This document shows, in pieces, positions 9,119 through 22,224 of a stretch of DNA of 51,392 nt. A program made the position numbers and the translations under genes. How positions within the stretch are numbered: position 1 is the stretch's first letter; each line of letters begins with the position of its first letter. The notes below the pieces were generated by a model. It had not been told where the DNA came from. It ran no database searches and saw only the letters and a program-made list of their open reading frames with translations. The stretch is from NCBI GenBank assembly GCA_024709365.1, contig JANJWV010000168.1:1-51392 (forward strand), in the 5' to 3' direction. Source of the stretch: Desulfomicrobium sp. (lineage in GTDB: Bacteria > Desulfobacterota > Desulfovibrionia > Desulfovibrionales > Desulfomicrobiaceae).

Positions 9119-10078
9119 TCAAACCGTCTTCACCAGCCCCATCTCCTCCGCCCTGCGCAGGGCCAGGGAGGCCACGGCCAGGTCCTGCAGGGCCATGCCC
9201 GAGCTGTCGTAGACGGTGATTTGTTGGCCTGAAACACGGCCCGGAGCGCCGTTCAGCACGGCGCCGACGGGGGTGATGCGTTCCTCGGTCACCAGGCCGG
9301 CCTTGAAGGCGGCCTCGTATTCGCCGATGCTTACGGACTGGGCCGGCACGTCGGCGAAGAGCGCGGCCCCGGCCACCAGGGCCGTGTCCAGCTCCTGCTT
9401 GCCGGGCTGGTCCGCGCCCATGGCCGAGACGTGCGTTCCGGGGCGGACCAGTCCGGCCTCGAAGAGCGGCCCGCGCGACGCGGTGACCGTAACGGCGATA
9501 TCGGCCCCGGCCAGGGCCTCTTCCGCCTTGGCCGCGGCGGCCTCAAGCCCCAGCTCCTCGCGGATGCGCAGTGCGAACTCATCGGCGGCCCGCCCCGAGC
9601 GGTTGACCACGAAGACCCTCTCGATGGGGCGCACCTCGCGCACGGCCAGCACCTCGAACCAGGCCTGGTGCCCGGCTCCGAAAACGGCCAGGGTCCGGCT
9701 GTCCGGACGCGAAAGGTGCTTCACGGCCACGGCGTCCGAGGCGGCTGTGCGCAGGCAGGTCAGGTGCGAGGCGGCCACCAGGGCCTCGGGATAGCCCGTG
9801 TCCGGATCCAGCAGCAGGGTCGTCGAGGCGTGGGCCGCCAGCCCGCGGGCCCTGTTGCCCGGCCAGTAGCTGCCGACCTTGAGCCCCACCTTCCTGCTCC
9901 CGGCGATGAGCCCGCTCTTGACGCTGAACGACGTGTCCGCCTCGGGCCCCCGCCCCTGCGCCACCGGAAACACCTCGGCCAGGCCGCGCCCATATTCCAT
10001 GAACATGGCCTCGACAGCCGCAATGGCCTCGGCCATGCTCACAACCCTACCCGCCACACCCTCACTGACAAATTTCAT
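9119..10078 (-). CDS. ornithine cyclodeaminase / mu-crystallin family protein
   Basis: KVGSYWPGNRARGLAAHASTTLLLDPDTGYPEALVAASHLTCLRTAASDAVAVKHLSRPDSRTLAVFGAGHQAWFE. Confidence 0.9.
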   Translation of the reverse strand: MKFVSEGVAGRVVSMAEAIAAVEAMFMEYGRGLAEVFPVAQGRGPEADTSFSVKSGLIAGSRKVGLKVGSYWPGNRARGLAAHASTTLLLDPDTGYPEALVAASHLTCLRTAASDAVAVKHLSRPDSRTLAVFGAGHQAWFEVLAVREVRPIERVFVVNRSGRAADEFALRIREELGLEAAAAKAEEALAGADIAVTVTASRGPLFEAGLVRPGTHVSAMGADQPGKQELDTALVAGAALFADVPAQSVSIGEYEAAFKAGLVTEERITPVGAVLNGAPGRVSGQQITVYDSSGMALQDLAVASLALRRAEEMGLVKTV

Positions 10079-10100
10079 CCTTCTCTCCCCGCACCGACCA

Positions 10101-10143
10101 GTCCGTGCCAGTCCACAAAGTCCATATCGTCCATACCGTCCAC
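10101..10143. repeat. 9-bp-period GTCCAYNNN repeat, single arm
   Basis: GTCCGT 10101, GTCCAC 10111, GTCCAT 10120, GTCCAT 10129, GTCCAC 10138. Confidence 0.82.
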
Positions 10144-10154
10144 ACCATCTCCCC

Positions 10155-11339
10155 CTACCACCCCATCAACCTCGGCCACACCGCCGTAACCTCCTCCCCG
10201 CCCGCGCCGATGACGTGATACCGGTCGAACTGCGTGACCGTGGCACAGGCGTGGCTGGGCAGGATGCGCAGCCTCGTGCCCACGGGCAGGTCCGGCAGGT
10301 CCGCCGGGTTGCCCGAGCGCGGGGCCACGACGCCGTGCTCCTGGTTGACGCCCCTGACCACCAGGTCGCCCACGGGGTGGCCGCCCGCATCGCAGACCAG
10401 GCCGTAGCCCTGGTCAACGGCCTGCCCGGCCGTGCCCCGGTCGCAGGACAGGGCCGTCCAGCCGGCGTCGACGATGGCCCAGCCCTTGTCGCGCTGGTGG
10501 CCGATGACCGTGGTCAGGACTGAAGCGGCGATGTCATCCACGGCGCAGATGCCGATGCCGGCCTGAACCAGATCGAAGAAGACGAAGACCCCGGCCCGGA
10601 CTTCGGTCACGCCCTCGTAGCTGCGCGCCGAAAAGGCCGTGGGCGTCGAGCCGACGCTGACCACGGGGCAGATCCAGCCCGCGTCCCGCAGGATCCGGGC
10701 CGCCTCCACCGCCGCAGCGCGCTCCCCTTCGGCCGCCGCGGCCAGGGCCTCCTCGCCGCGCGCCTCGTAGCTCTCCCCGGCATGGACCAGCACCCCGCGC
10801 AGCCGTGCCGAGGGCTTCAGGGCGTGGGCGATGGCCAGCAGCAGTTGCGAATCGCCGGGCTGCACGCCCGAACGGTGGCCGTCGCAGTCCAGCTCGATGA
10901 GCGCCGGTATGGGGTCGGCCGGGTCCGACGCGGCAGCCACGGCACGGGCCTGGGCCACGCTGTCCAGCAGCACCGTCAGGTCCACGCCCCGCCGGCGCAG
11001 GGCCAGCACGCGGGGAAGCTTCTGCGGCGCGATGCCCACGGCGTAGGTGATGTCGGTCACACCGCGGGCCGCCAGCTCCTCGGCCTCACGCAGGGTCGAG
11101 ACCGTGGCCGGCCCATGCGGCGAGGCCATGAGCCGCCGCGATATCTCCCACGACTTGGCGGTCTTGAGGTGCGGACGGAAAGCCACGCCGGACACGGCGA
11201 GGCGGGTGCGAAGACGGGCGATGTTGCCGTCCATGTGCGCCTCGTCGAGCAGCAGGCACGGCGTGTCGAGGGCGTCGAGGGGGCACGGCAGGCCGGGCTG
11301 GGCGTCCCGGGTCCGAAACGGTGCAAGTGGTGCGTTCAT
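10155..11339 (-). CDS. D-threonine aldolase / D-serine dehydratase-like fold-III PLP enzyme
   Basis: DTPCLLLDEAHMDGNIARL, RPHLKTAKSWEI, GSTPTAFSARSYEGVTEVRAGVFVFFDL, C-terminal LPSHACATVTQFDRYHVI. Confidence 0.88.
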   Translation of the reverse strand: MNAPLAPFRTRDAQPGLPCPLDALDTPCLLLDEAHMDGNIARLRTRLAVSGVAFRPHLKTAKSWEISRRLMASPHGPATVSTLREAEELAARGVTDITYAVGIAPQKLPRVLALRRRGVDLTVLLDSVAQARAVAAASDPADPIPALIELDCDGHRSGVQPGDSQLLLAIAHALKPSARLRGVLVHAGESYEARGEEALAAAAEGERAAAVEAARILRDAGWICPVVSVGSTPTAFSARSYEGVTEVRAGVFVFFDLVQAGIGICAVDDIAASVLTTVIGHQRDKGWAIVDAGWTALSCDRGTAGQAVDQGYGLVCDAGGHPVGDLVVRGVNQEHGVVAPRSGNPADLPDLPVGTRLRILPSHACATVTQFDRYHVIGAGGEEVTAVWPRLMGW

Positions 11340-11418
11340 GATGCGTCCTCCCGGCAGAGATTTGGCTGCATCATAGCATCTGTAGCGTCATGTTCAATTT
11401 ACAATTCCTGAATCCGGG

Positions 11419-11436
11419 ATTAAGTTCAGCCTTAAT
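11419..11436. promoter_or_regulatory. inverted repeat ATTAAG-N6-CTTAAT, candidate LysR-regulator operator
   Basis: In the divergent region between 11339 and the LysR start at 11435; the right half-site overlaps that ATG. Confidence 0.4.
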
Positions 11437-12346
11437 GCTCTCCACCGACGACCTCCGATTCATCGCCGCCGTGACCCAGGCCCCGTCCCTGGCGGCCGCG
11501 GCGCGAAGCCTCAACGTCACCCCCCCGGCCGTGTCCCAGCGCCTGCGGGCTTTGGAGGCGCGGCTCGGGGTCCGTCTGCTGGACCGCAGCGCGGGCCGGA
11601 TCACCCTGACGGACGAGGGAGAGCTGCTGACCGAGTGGTCGGCCCGCATCCTGGCCGAGATCGAGGAGGTCAGCGAACGGCTGTGCGAACGGAAAGGAGT
11701 CGTGGCCGGACATCTGCGCGTCGCCGGGCCCACGGGCTTCGGCCGCCGCCATATCGCGCCCGTTATCATGGACTTCAGCCGCATGCACCCCGACGTGCGC
11801 ATCGGTCTGGAGCTCTCCGACAACCCCATCCGTCTGAAGCCCAGCGCCTGGGACATCGTCATCCACATCGGCGAACTGCACTCCCAGCCCTTCCAGATGA
11901 TCACGCTGGCGCCCAACGATCGTCTGCTGTGCGCGTCGCCCGACTACCTGGCCAGGCGCGGCACGCCGCACGCACCGGCCGACCTGACCCGGCACGCCTG
12001 CCTGACCCTGCGCGAGAACGACGAGGACGTGACCCTCTGGCGCTTTGCCGGGCCTGACGGCAGCCACGAGACCGTACGCATCGACGAGGGCGTGTCCTGC
12101 AACGACGGCGACGTCATCCGCGACTGGGCCCTGGCCGGCTTCGGCATCGTCCTGCGCTCGGAGTGGGACATGGCCGACGACCTGCGCGCCGGACGCCTGG
12201 TGCGCCTGCTGCCCGAGTGGCGCTCGCCCGACGCCCCGGTCGTGGCCCTGCTCGGCCCCCGCCACATGCGCGCGGCCCGCACCCGCCGCTTCCTCGAACT
12301 GCTGCGGCAGTCCCTGACGCCCCCGCCCTGGCGAAAACAGGGCTAG
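11435..12346 (+). CDS. LysR-family transcriptional regulator
   Basis: LSTDDLRFIAAVTQAPSLAAAARSLNVTPPAVSQRLRALEARLGVRLLDRSAGRITLTDEG. Confidence 0.93.
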   Translation: MLSTDDLRFIAAVTQAPSLAAAARSLNVTPPAVSQRLRALEARLGVRLLDRSAGRITLTDEGELLTEWSARILAEIEEVSERLCERKGVVAGHLRVAGPTGFGRRHIAPVIMDFSRMHPDVRIGLELSDNPIRLKPSAWDIVIHIGELHSQPFQMITLAPNDRLLCASPDYLARRGTPHAPADLTRHACLTLRENDEDVTLWRFAGPDGSHETVRIDEGVSCNDGDVIRDWALAGFGIVLRSEWDMADDLRAGRLVRLLPEWRSPDAPVVALLGPRHMRAARTRRFLELLRQSLTPPPWRKQG

Positions 12347-12356
12347 TCCCCTTCCG

Positions 12357-13660
12357 TCACCCCATGGCGCGCAACAGCGGTTCGAGTCGCTGCACCGCGG
12401 CTGCGAGCCTGCCGTCAGCGCCGAACCGCCCCGCGCACTGCAGCCCGAGAGGCAGGCCCGCAGGCCCTTTTCCCGCGGGCAGAGAAACGGCGGGCAGACC
12501 CGCATGGGTCCAGGGCACGTTCATGGCCGGGCTGCCCGTGCCGCGCAGACCGGCCGGGGCCTCGCCGAGGGTCGAGGGGCACAGCCACAGGTCCAGGCAG
12601 TGGGCGTCCATGAGCTCCGTCAGTTTCCCACGCAGGTCCGCGCATGATTGCCGTGCCTCCTCCACGCGCCGGGGCGGGATCGTTTTCCCCCGCTCGATGA
12701 TGGCCGCCGTGCCCGGCCGGTAGAGGTGCCCGTACTCCGCAAACATCGATTCCTGCTCCCGGGCGAATTCGGCGGCCATGAGGTCGCGGTGCCGCTCCGC
12801 GATGTCCTCGATGTCGTCCAGGCAGGGCGCCCGGACGATCTCGACGCCCCCGACCTCCAGAACCGCCAGCGCCCGTTCGATACAGTCCATGGCCTGCGCC
12901 GGAACCTGTTCGAGAAACGGCCCGGCCGGGACTCCGACACGCAGCCGTTCGGCGTCGCCACCAGTCGTCCAGCGCGGGTCGAAAGCGGCCATGACGGTCG
13001 GGATGTCCGCGGCCGAGCGGCAGAAAAACCCCACATGGTCGACGCTGCGCGAAAAATGGACAATGCCCTCGGTGGGGATCGCGCCGAAGGACGGCTTCAT
13101 GCCCACCACGCCGCAGAACGAGGCCGGCCGGATGACGGACCCCGCCGTCTGGGTGCCCAGGGCCAGAGGGAAGAGCCCCGCCGCCACTCCCGCGGCCGAG
13201 CCGCTGCTGGAGCCGCCGGGGTGTGCCGCGGATTGTGCGGATTCTTGGTCGCCGCCGGTTCGAAATAGGCGAACTCCGTGGTCGCGGTCTGAACGAAGAT
13301 GATGGCCCCGGCATCGCGCAGCATCCGCACGCAGCGGGCTTCCTCACCCTTGAAGAGCACCGGGGGGAGCAGGGAGCCGCACCTGATGGCCGCCCCATCC
13401 ACCCTGATGATGTCCTTCACGCCCACCGGAACGCCGAAGAGCGGAGGACGAAGCCGGGGATCGGGAAAACGCTCGAAGAGGGCTTCGATCTGGCGGGCTA
13501 TCCCTGAACCGTCGATGTCCCCGGCCAGGATGTGCAGTTGCGGGTCGATGTCGCGGGCGCGCTCGACGAGGCTCCCGACAAGCCCGGCGAGCCGCTCTTT
13601 CGATGCGTGCCGGTACACGTCGAATTCCGGAGTGTTTGCGATGAAGGTGATCTGTGACAT
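12357..13660 (-). pseudogene. amidase (amidase-signature family), single-base frameshift
   Basis: N-terminal half in ORF 13097..13672, C-terminal half in ORF 12357..13187. Inserting one G near 13213-13221 restores [45 protein letters not shown]. Confidence 0.85.
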
Positions 13661-13684
13661 GGCGTTTTCCACGGTTGGCGGGAA

Positions 13685-14317
13685 TCAGGTTTTCGGGGCC
13701 GCAAGCAGGCCGATCAGCTGCAACCCGTCGCGAAAGAGCAGGAGGGCCAGGACCATGAGCGCTGCGCCGAGAAGGCGCATGCTCCAGACATAGGCCTTGC
13801 CCCTGAAGAGGGCTTTGGCCCTCCCGACCAGCAGGGCCAGGGCGATTTTCGAGCCGACGAGGCAGGTGTAGAAACCCGCTATGAACGCCGCCGGGGCAAA
13901 AAGGTGCTCGTCCAGAGCCCTGGCCATGGTCGGCGACCCCACGCTGAGCCAGAACAGGTAGGGATGCGGACTGAGCATGTTGGTCAGGATCCCTTTGCGC
14001 AGCGACATGCGCTTCCCATCCTGAAGTTTCAGGTCGAATCCCGTGGTGCGCAGGCTCCCGTAGCCCATGAACATGATGAAGACGCCGCCGGCAATGGAGA
14101 CGGCACCCAGGATGCCGTGGAACTCCGCGAGCCTGGAAAGGACGAACAGCGTCAGCAGGATGATCGGCAGGTCCGTGACCATGGGCGCCAGGGCGACCCT
14201 GATGCCTGCCCGGACGTCGTGCCGCAGCGTCTCCGAGATGACCAGGGTCAGGAGCGGCCCCGGCGCGAGGCCTGCGGACAGGCCGAGAAGGGCCCCAAGC
14301 GTCAGATAATATCCCAT
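13685..14317 (-). CDS. LysE/RhtB-family amino-acid exporter
   Basis: MGYYLTLGALLGLSAGLAPGPLLTLVISETLRHDVRAGIRVALAPMVTDLPII. Confidence 0.88.
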   Translation of the reverse strand: MGYYLTLGALLGLSAGLAPGPLLTLVISETLRHDVRAGIRVALAPMVTDLPIILLTLFVLSRLAEFHGILGAVSIAGGVFIMFMGYGSLRTTGFDLKLQDGKRMSLRKGILTNMLSPHPYLFWLSVGSPTMARALDEHLFAPAAFIAGFYTCLVGSKIALALLVGRAKALFRGKAYVWSMRLLGAALMVLALLLFRDGLQLIGLLAAPKT

Positions 14318-14633
14318 GTCGAACCTGCAGATAAAGATGAAGGGCCGCCACGGCCGCGCACGGTGACGAGCGGGTCGTGAATGCGGCGGACATATTTTGC
14401 ATCGGGCAAAGACACAAGGTTTGCGGCCTGCCCGCGATTTAGGCGGCACCCTCGAACTGCGGCTGAAATGCCAGGCACGAAAAGCAAGGCCCTGGGGCCG
14501 ACGGCATGCAGGGTTAGGGGCCCGGAAAGATTTGATCTTCCAAGGCCCGGCGATTTTTCGTATCAGGCGGGGCCGGGATCAATGCGATGTTTCCGTCCGC
14601 CAAGGCGCCAACATCCCAAAGCACAAGGAGAAC

Positions 14634-15632
14634 ATGGACGAACTCCCCTTCGACATAAAGGCCCTGACCTTCTTCTTCGAACAGCTCTGGATGCACACCA
14701 GCGATCCGTTCTGGATCTGCCGGCCCGTTGGCGACGATTTCGAACTGGTCATGGCCAACGCCGCGGCACGCAAGGTCGACGAGAGGCAGGTGCCCGGGGG
14801 GACGGTGCGATCCATCATCGGCTACGGTCCCGAATCGGAGCCCCTCATATCCGGGTATTACGAGTGCATGCGGACCGGGCGCTCCGTCACCTTCGAGCAA
14901 CGCCCGGTCCTGAACGGCAGCGAGCGGCTGTTCGAGACGCTGCTCGTGCCCGTGAAGGACGAGTCGGGCGCCATCTCCCACATCTGGGGCACGGCACGCG
15001 ATCTGACTCGGTTCCTGGTGGCCCAGAAGGCTCTCCTGAACCTCAACGAACAGCTCGAGACCAAGATTCGGCAGCGGACCACGGAACTGGAGGAGGCAAA
15101 CCGCAGACTCTATGAACTGTCGGCCACGGACGCACTGACGGGCCTCGCCAACCGCCGTCGGTTCGACGACGTGATGCGCGAGGAGTGGTTGCGGGCGGTG
15201 CGGGCGGGAGCCCCGTTGAGCCTGATCATGCTCGATCTCGACCATTTCAAGAAATACAACGACCACTGCGGGCACCAGGAAGGGGATGAATGCCTTCGGC
15301 GCATCGCCGAAGTCCTGCAGGCCAACGCACGTCGGCCCGGTGACCTGGCGGCGAGATACGGCGGCGAGGAATTCTGCCTGATCCTGCCCGACACCGCCCG
15401 GTCCGGCGCCCGCGACATCGCCGAACGGGTCCGCCTGTGTGTGGAGGAAATGGCCCTGCCCCACCCTCTCTCCACCCACGGCATCGTCACGGTCAGCCTG
15501 GGTACGGCCACCCTCTCTCCCGGGCCTGCGGACAACCCGTCATCCCTGCTGAGCATGGCCGACCGGGCCCTCTACCTCGCCAAGTCCGAAGGACGAAACT
15601 GCGTCCGGCAGGCAGCCTTCCAAGACATCTGA
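14634..15632 (+). CDS. diguanylate cyclase with N-terminal PAS-like domain
   Basis: DALTGLANRRRFDDV, ARYGGEEFCLILPDT (GGEEF). ATG at 14634 follows an AAGGAG box. Confidence 0.92.
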   Translation: MDELPFDIKALTFFFEQLWMHTSDPFWICRPVGDDFELVMANAAARKVDERQVPGGTVRSIIGYGPESEPLISGYYECMRTGRSVTFEQRPVLNGSERLFETLLVPVKDESGAISHIWGTARDLTRFLVAQKALLNLNEQLETKIRQRTTELEEANRRLYELSATDALTGLANRRRFDDVMREEWLRAVRAGAPLSLIMLDLDHFKKYNDHCGHQEGDECLRRIAEVLQANARRPGDLAARYGGEEFCLILPDTARSGARDIAERVRLCVEEMALPHPLSTHGIVTVSLGTATLSPGPADNPSSLLSMADRALYLAKSEGRNCVRQAAFQDI

Positions 15633-15667
15633 AAATGGAACGGGGCTCGCCTTCGGCGCGGGCGTCG

Positions 15668-16499
15668 TCAGCCGGCCAGACGTTCGGCCACGGCCAGGGC
15701 CACCACCGCCGCCAGGAAGCCGTCGGAAGCCAGCCGCAGGACTCTCGCCCGGGCGAACACGGCCAGTGCGGCGTAGGCCGGACAGATCGTGGCCAGGGCG
15801 TAGGCGTGGCCCGGTCCGGCCAGCAGCCCGAAGAGGGGCGCCATGCCGCCGAGGACGGCCAGGGCCAGGGCCCAGAGGCGCGGGATGGCGCGGCGCGAGA
15901 AGCCCGAGAAGCTGGTGGCCGGCACGGGGAAGCCGGCGGCGGCGTAGTCCTCGGCGTTGGCCTCGGCCAGCATCCAGAAGTGCGGCATCTGCCAGACGAA
16001 ATAAAGGGCGAAAAGATAGACGGCCTCGGGCGCCGGGGCCGCCCCGCCGCCGGCCAGCCAGCCGATCCACGGCGGCAGCGCGCCGCAGGCCGCGCCCGGG
16101 ATCATGGCCCAGCCCGTGACGGGTTTGAGGTAGGTGTAGAGGCCGTTGTAAAGCCCGAGCACGACGAAGATGACCGCCAGGGAGCCCGGCCCGAAGGCGG
16201 GCCAGAGGCAGGCGGCGGCGAGGGCCAGCAGCAGGCCGAACACGCCCAGTCCCTGGCCGGCGGCCATCCTGCCGCTGGCCAGGGGGCGGCTTCGGGTGCG
16301 CTCCATGAGGGCGTCCAGGTGGCGCTCCTGAATCTGGTTCAGAACCGAGACGGCAGCGCTCAGGGCGAAGGTCCCGGCGAAAACGGCCAGACCCGCGGCC
16401 GGGGCGGGGTGCTCCCCCGCCGACGCCAGAATCCAGCCTGCCAGGGCCGAGAGCCCCACGGCCAGGGACACGCCCGGCCGGATCAGGGACGCGGCCGCC

Positions 16500-16507
<8 letters not shown>
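15668..16507 (-). CDS. ctaB: protoheme IX farnesyltransferase (haem O synthase)
   Basis: NQIQERHLDALMERTRSRPLASGRM, GLYNGLYTYLKPVTGWAMIPGAACGALPPWIGW; next to coxB. Confidence 0.9.
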
Positions 16508-17707
<1,200 letters not shown>

Positions 17708-17711
<4 letters not shown>

Positions 17712-18001
17712 GCGCCGGCCTCCGGACGCCAGGCCACGTCGAAGAAGGTGAAACCGATGAAGATGGCCAGGATGACGAAGACCAGGATGACGAAGGCGCC
17801 CAGCACCCTGTTCTCGTACTTGAGGTGCATGAAGAAGAGGACCACCAGCAGCGCCTTGGCCGAGGCCACGCTCATGGCCACCAGGACGTTCAGGAAGCCG
17901 AAGTCGAAGGACGCCACGCCCACCGTGACCCCTGTCAGGACCATGAGGGCCAGCCAGATTTTCGCCAGAAGGCCGAACGGTATGATGTGCTTGTGTGTCA
18001 T
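17708..18001 (-). CDS. cytochrome c oxidase subunit IV-type protein
   Basis: LLAKIWLALMVLTGVTVGVASFDFGFLNVLVAMSVASAKALLVVLFFMHLKYENR. Confidence 0.85.
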
Positions 18002-18002
18002 G

Positions 18003-18591
18003 TCAGCTGATCAGGTAAAAGAGTGGGAAAAGGAAGATCCAGACCAGGTCCACCAGATGCCAGTACAGCCCGCCGTTCTCCAGCAGTCCGAAGTCCTCGG
18101 CCGTGACCCTGCCCTGCCCGATGCGCAGCATGCAGAAGCCCAGGATGGCCGCGCCGATGACCACGTGCAGCCCGTGGGCCCCGGTCATGACGTAGTAGAG
18201 GCCGAAGAAGATGTTCGTGCCCCCGGCCTGCGCCATCTCCGACGATCCGGGGTAGATGCCGTGGGCGATCTTGGCCGACCACTCGAAGTACTTGTTGACC
18301 ATGAACACGCCGGCCAGGGCGATGGTCGCGGCCAGGAGGCCCTGGCACAGACCCCGCCGGCCCTGCTGCAGGGCCGAGATGGCCAGGGCCACGGTGAAGC
18401 TCGACGTGATGAGCACCACGGTGTTGGCCGCGCCGAAGATGCGGGACAGCTCCAGCCCGCCCTGGTGGAACTCGGCCGGGTAGCGGTGCAGGTAGATCGC
18501 GTACAGGAGGAAGAGCCCGCCGAAGAGCAGGATCTCCGTGAAGAGGAAGAGCCACATGCCGAACTTGTCGCCCAGATAATCCTTGTGCGGC

Positions 18592-18599
<8 letters not shown>
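18003..18599 (-). CDS. ctaE: cytochrome c oxidase subunit III
   Basis: KFGMWLFLFTEILLFGGLFLLYAIYLHRYPAEF, GAHGLHVVIGA, YWHLVDLVWIFLFPLFYLI. Confidence 0.93.
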
Positions 18600-20211
<1,612 letters not shown>

Positions 20212-20228
20212 CGGGGGACCTCCGGGGA

Positions 20229-21224
20229 TCAGTTTCTGGGCCGGCGCTTCTTGCGACCGGCCAGCAGCAGGGAGACGAGGAGCACGCCCAGGATGAAGAG
20301 AATGCCCGTGGCCGTGATCTTCATGAAGTTGAACGCGTAGCGCTTGCCTGCCGGGTCGTAGGAAAAGCAGTAGGCCAGGACGCGCTTGACCGACAGTCCG
20401 ATCTGCTCCTTCCCGGCCTCGGTGGCGGCCATGGTCAGGTCGAAGGCCAGGGGCTTGGTGCCGTAGAGGTAGCGCACGACCTTGCCCTTGGGCGACACGG
20501 CCATGACGACCACGGGATGCAGAAAATCCTTGCCCTGTCGGCGGAAGCCGAAGCCCAGGGAGTCCGTCAGCAGGCGGATGTTCTTCTCGTCGCCCGTCAG
20601 GAAGCGCCAGCCGCTCTCGGGGTACTTGAAGTCCATGGCCGCCAGGTAGTTGCGCCGCTGGCTGGCCGCCAGTTCCGGCGTGTCCGTCTCGTCGAAGCTG
20701 ACGCTGACCACCTGGAAGTCAACTCCCGGCGTGAGCGTCACATCGGGCAGGACCTGCGTCAGGGAGCTCTGGATGATGGCGCAGACATTCGGGCAGGAAA
20801 AATAGATGGGCACGACGATGGTCGGCTTGTCGACGATCTGCCCGATGGTCACGGGCCGGCCGGATTCGTCGAGGAACACGGCTTCGGCGGCGATATACCC
20901 GCCGAGCTTCTCCGTCACGCCGATGTCCTGCGCCTCTTGGGCCGCAGGAGCGGGCTCCTGGTGGACATGCGGAGCCTGGGCGGGCGCGGCCGGGACGGCG
21001 TGCATGGAATGGTCCGCGGCGGCCCCGGACTCCTGCTGTGCGTCCGGAGACGCGCCGTGGCCGGAATGGTCGGCGGCAGGGATGGCCTGCTCCGCCTGCC
21101 CTGCAGTGGCCTGCTCCTGCGCGGACGCCGCCCGGGCAGCCTCGCGGGCCTGCCGCACGCCTGTCTGGGCCGCGAGGGGAGCCGGCAGCAGCAGAAAGAC
21201 GAGAAGGAGGATGATCGGACGCAC
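20229..21224 (-). CDS. SCO1/SenC family copper chaperone with His/Met-rich N-terminal segment
   Basis: GTG start at 21224 (VRPIILLLVFLLLPAPLAAQ signal); CPNVC motif; His-rich DHSGHGASPDAQQESGAAADHSMHAVPAAPAQAPHVHQEP. Confidence 0.85.
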   Translation of the reverse strand: MRPIILLLVFLLLPAPLAAQTGVRQAREAARAASAQEQATAGQAEQAIPAADHSGHGASPDAQQESGAAADHSMHAVPAAPAQAPHVHQEPAPAAQEAQDIGVTEKLGGYIAAEAVFLDESGRPVTIGQIVDKPTIVVPIYFSCPNVCAIIQSSLTQVLPDVTLTPGVDFQVVSVSFDETDTPELAASQRRNYLAAMDFKYPESGWRFLTGDEKNIRLLTDSLGFGFRRQGKDFLHPVVVMAVSPKGKVVRYLYGTKPLAFDLTMAATEAGKEQIGLSVKRVLAYCFSYDPAGKRYAFNFMKITATGILFILGVLLVSLLLAGRKKRRPRN

Positions 21225-21334
21225 CTTGACCTCGGCGGGGGTTGCGGGCCCTTGGCCCCTGGAGACGGGAGAACGGCCCCCGGACGTGCCGGGCCCCGTT
21301 GCGGGACGATCCGGCCGGACCGGGGGCCACTCGG

Positions 21335-21637
21335 CTACAGACTGTCGACGTGGGCGGCCAGGGCTTCCAGATCGGCGTCGGACATGGGCTTGACCACGCG
21401 CTCCATCATGGCCTTCTTCTCGCCGCCGTAGGTCCCGGCCTTGTAGCCGGCCAGGGCCGCCTTGACCTCGTCCAGGGTCAGCGAGTTCAGGGGCCTGGTC
21501 ATGCCCATGGCCACCTTGGAGCCGTCGGCGCCGTGACAGCCCTTGCAGCTCTTGGCGTAGAGGTCGGCAGGACCTTCGGCCAGGGCGGGAACGGCGAACA
21601 ACAGGCAGGCGGCAAGGCAGATGAATGCGTATTTCAT
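21335..21637 (-). CDS. monohaem class I cytochrome c (c553-like)
   Basis: Signal peptide, then ADLYAKSCKGCHGADGSKVAMGMTRPLNSL. Confidence 0.85.
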   Translation of the reverse strand: MKYAFICLAACLLFAVPALAEGPADLYAKSCKGCHGADGSKVAMGMTRPLNSLTLDEVKAALAGYKAGTYGGEKKAMMERVVKPMSDADLEALAAHVDSL

Positions 21638-21663
21638 GGCTATCTCCGATGGTTATGGTGTCG

Positions 21664-21975
21664 TCATTTGGGGGTGCAAACCGAGGCGCGCTTCTGCGGA
21701 TCGGCCAGAAAAGCGGAAACCGCCGACGCCTCGTCGGCCGTGAGCAGCTCGCTCTTGTACTCGGCCATGCGCAGCACGGTGGTCTGCCACCACTGGGCAT
21801 CACTCGTCTGCACAAGGCAGGACTTGTCCATCTCGTGGCAGTCCTGGCAGCGTTCGAGGATGAGGGCGCCGGTATCCTGGGCCCCGGCGAAGCAGGCCAG
21901 CAGGACAAGGACGGTCAGGAAGGCGGGCATGACGTGGGGCCTGCGACGAAGTGTCTGAATTACTTTCTCGGTCAT
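21664..21975 (-). CDS. small c-type cytochrome
   Basis: MTEKVIQTLRRRPHVMPAFLTVLVLLACFAGAQDTGALILERCQDCHEMDKS; one CXXCH. Confidence 0.65.
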   Translation of the reverse strand: MTEKVIQTLRRRPHVMPAFLTVLVLLACFAGAQDTGALILERCQDCHEMDKSCLVQTSDAQWWQTTVLRMAEYKSELLTADEASAVSAFLADPQKRASVCTPK

Positions 21976-22224
21976 GTTCACGGCGAACTCCTGCGCGGAA
22001 GAAAAGTTGACGGTCACGGCAAGGATGCGCCCAGGAATTCATCGGCGCAAGGCCCGGCACGTGATCGGCCTCAAGTTTTCTTTTTACATCCAAGGCTTCA
22101 AAAAGGCCAGCCGCAAGCAGCGATGTTTTTCTGCGCAAGGCCAGCAGGCGGCAACGCACACAAGAATCTTGCTTTTCCGGACACAATCCGACAAAAGCGG
22201 ACCGACCATCCCCCGGAGACGCAC

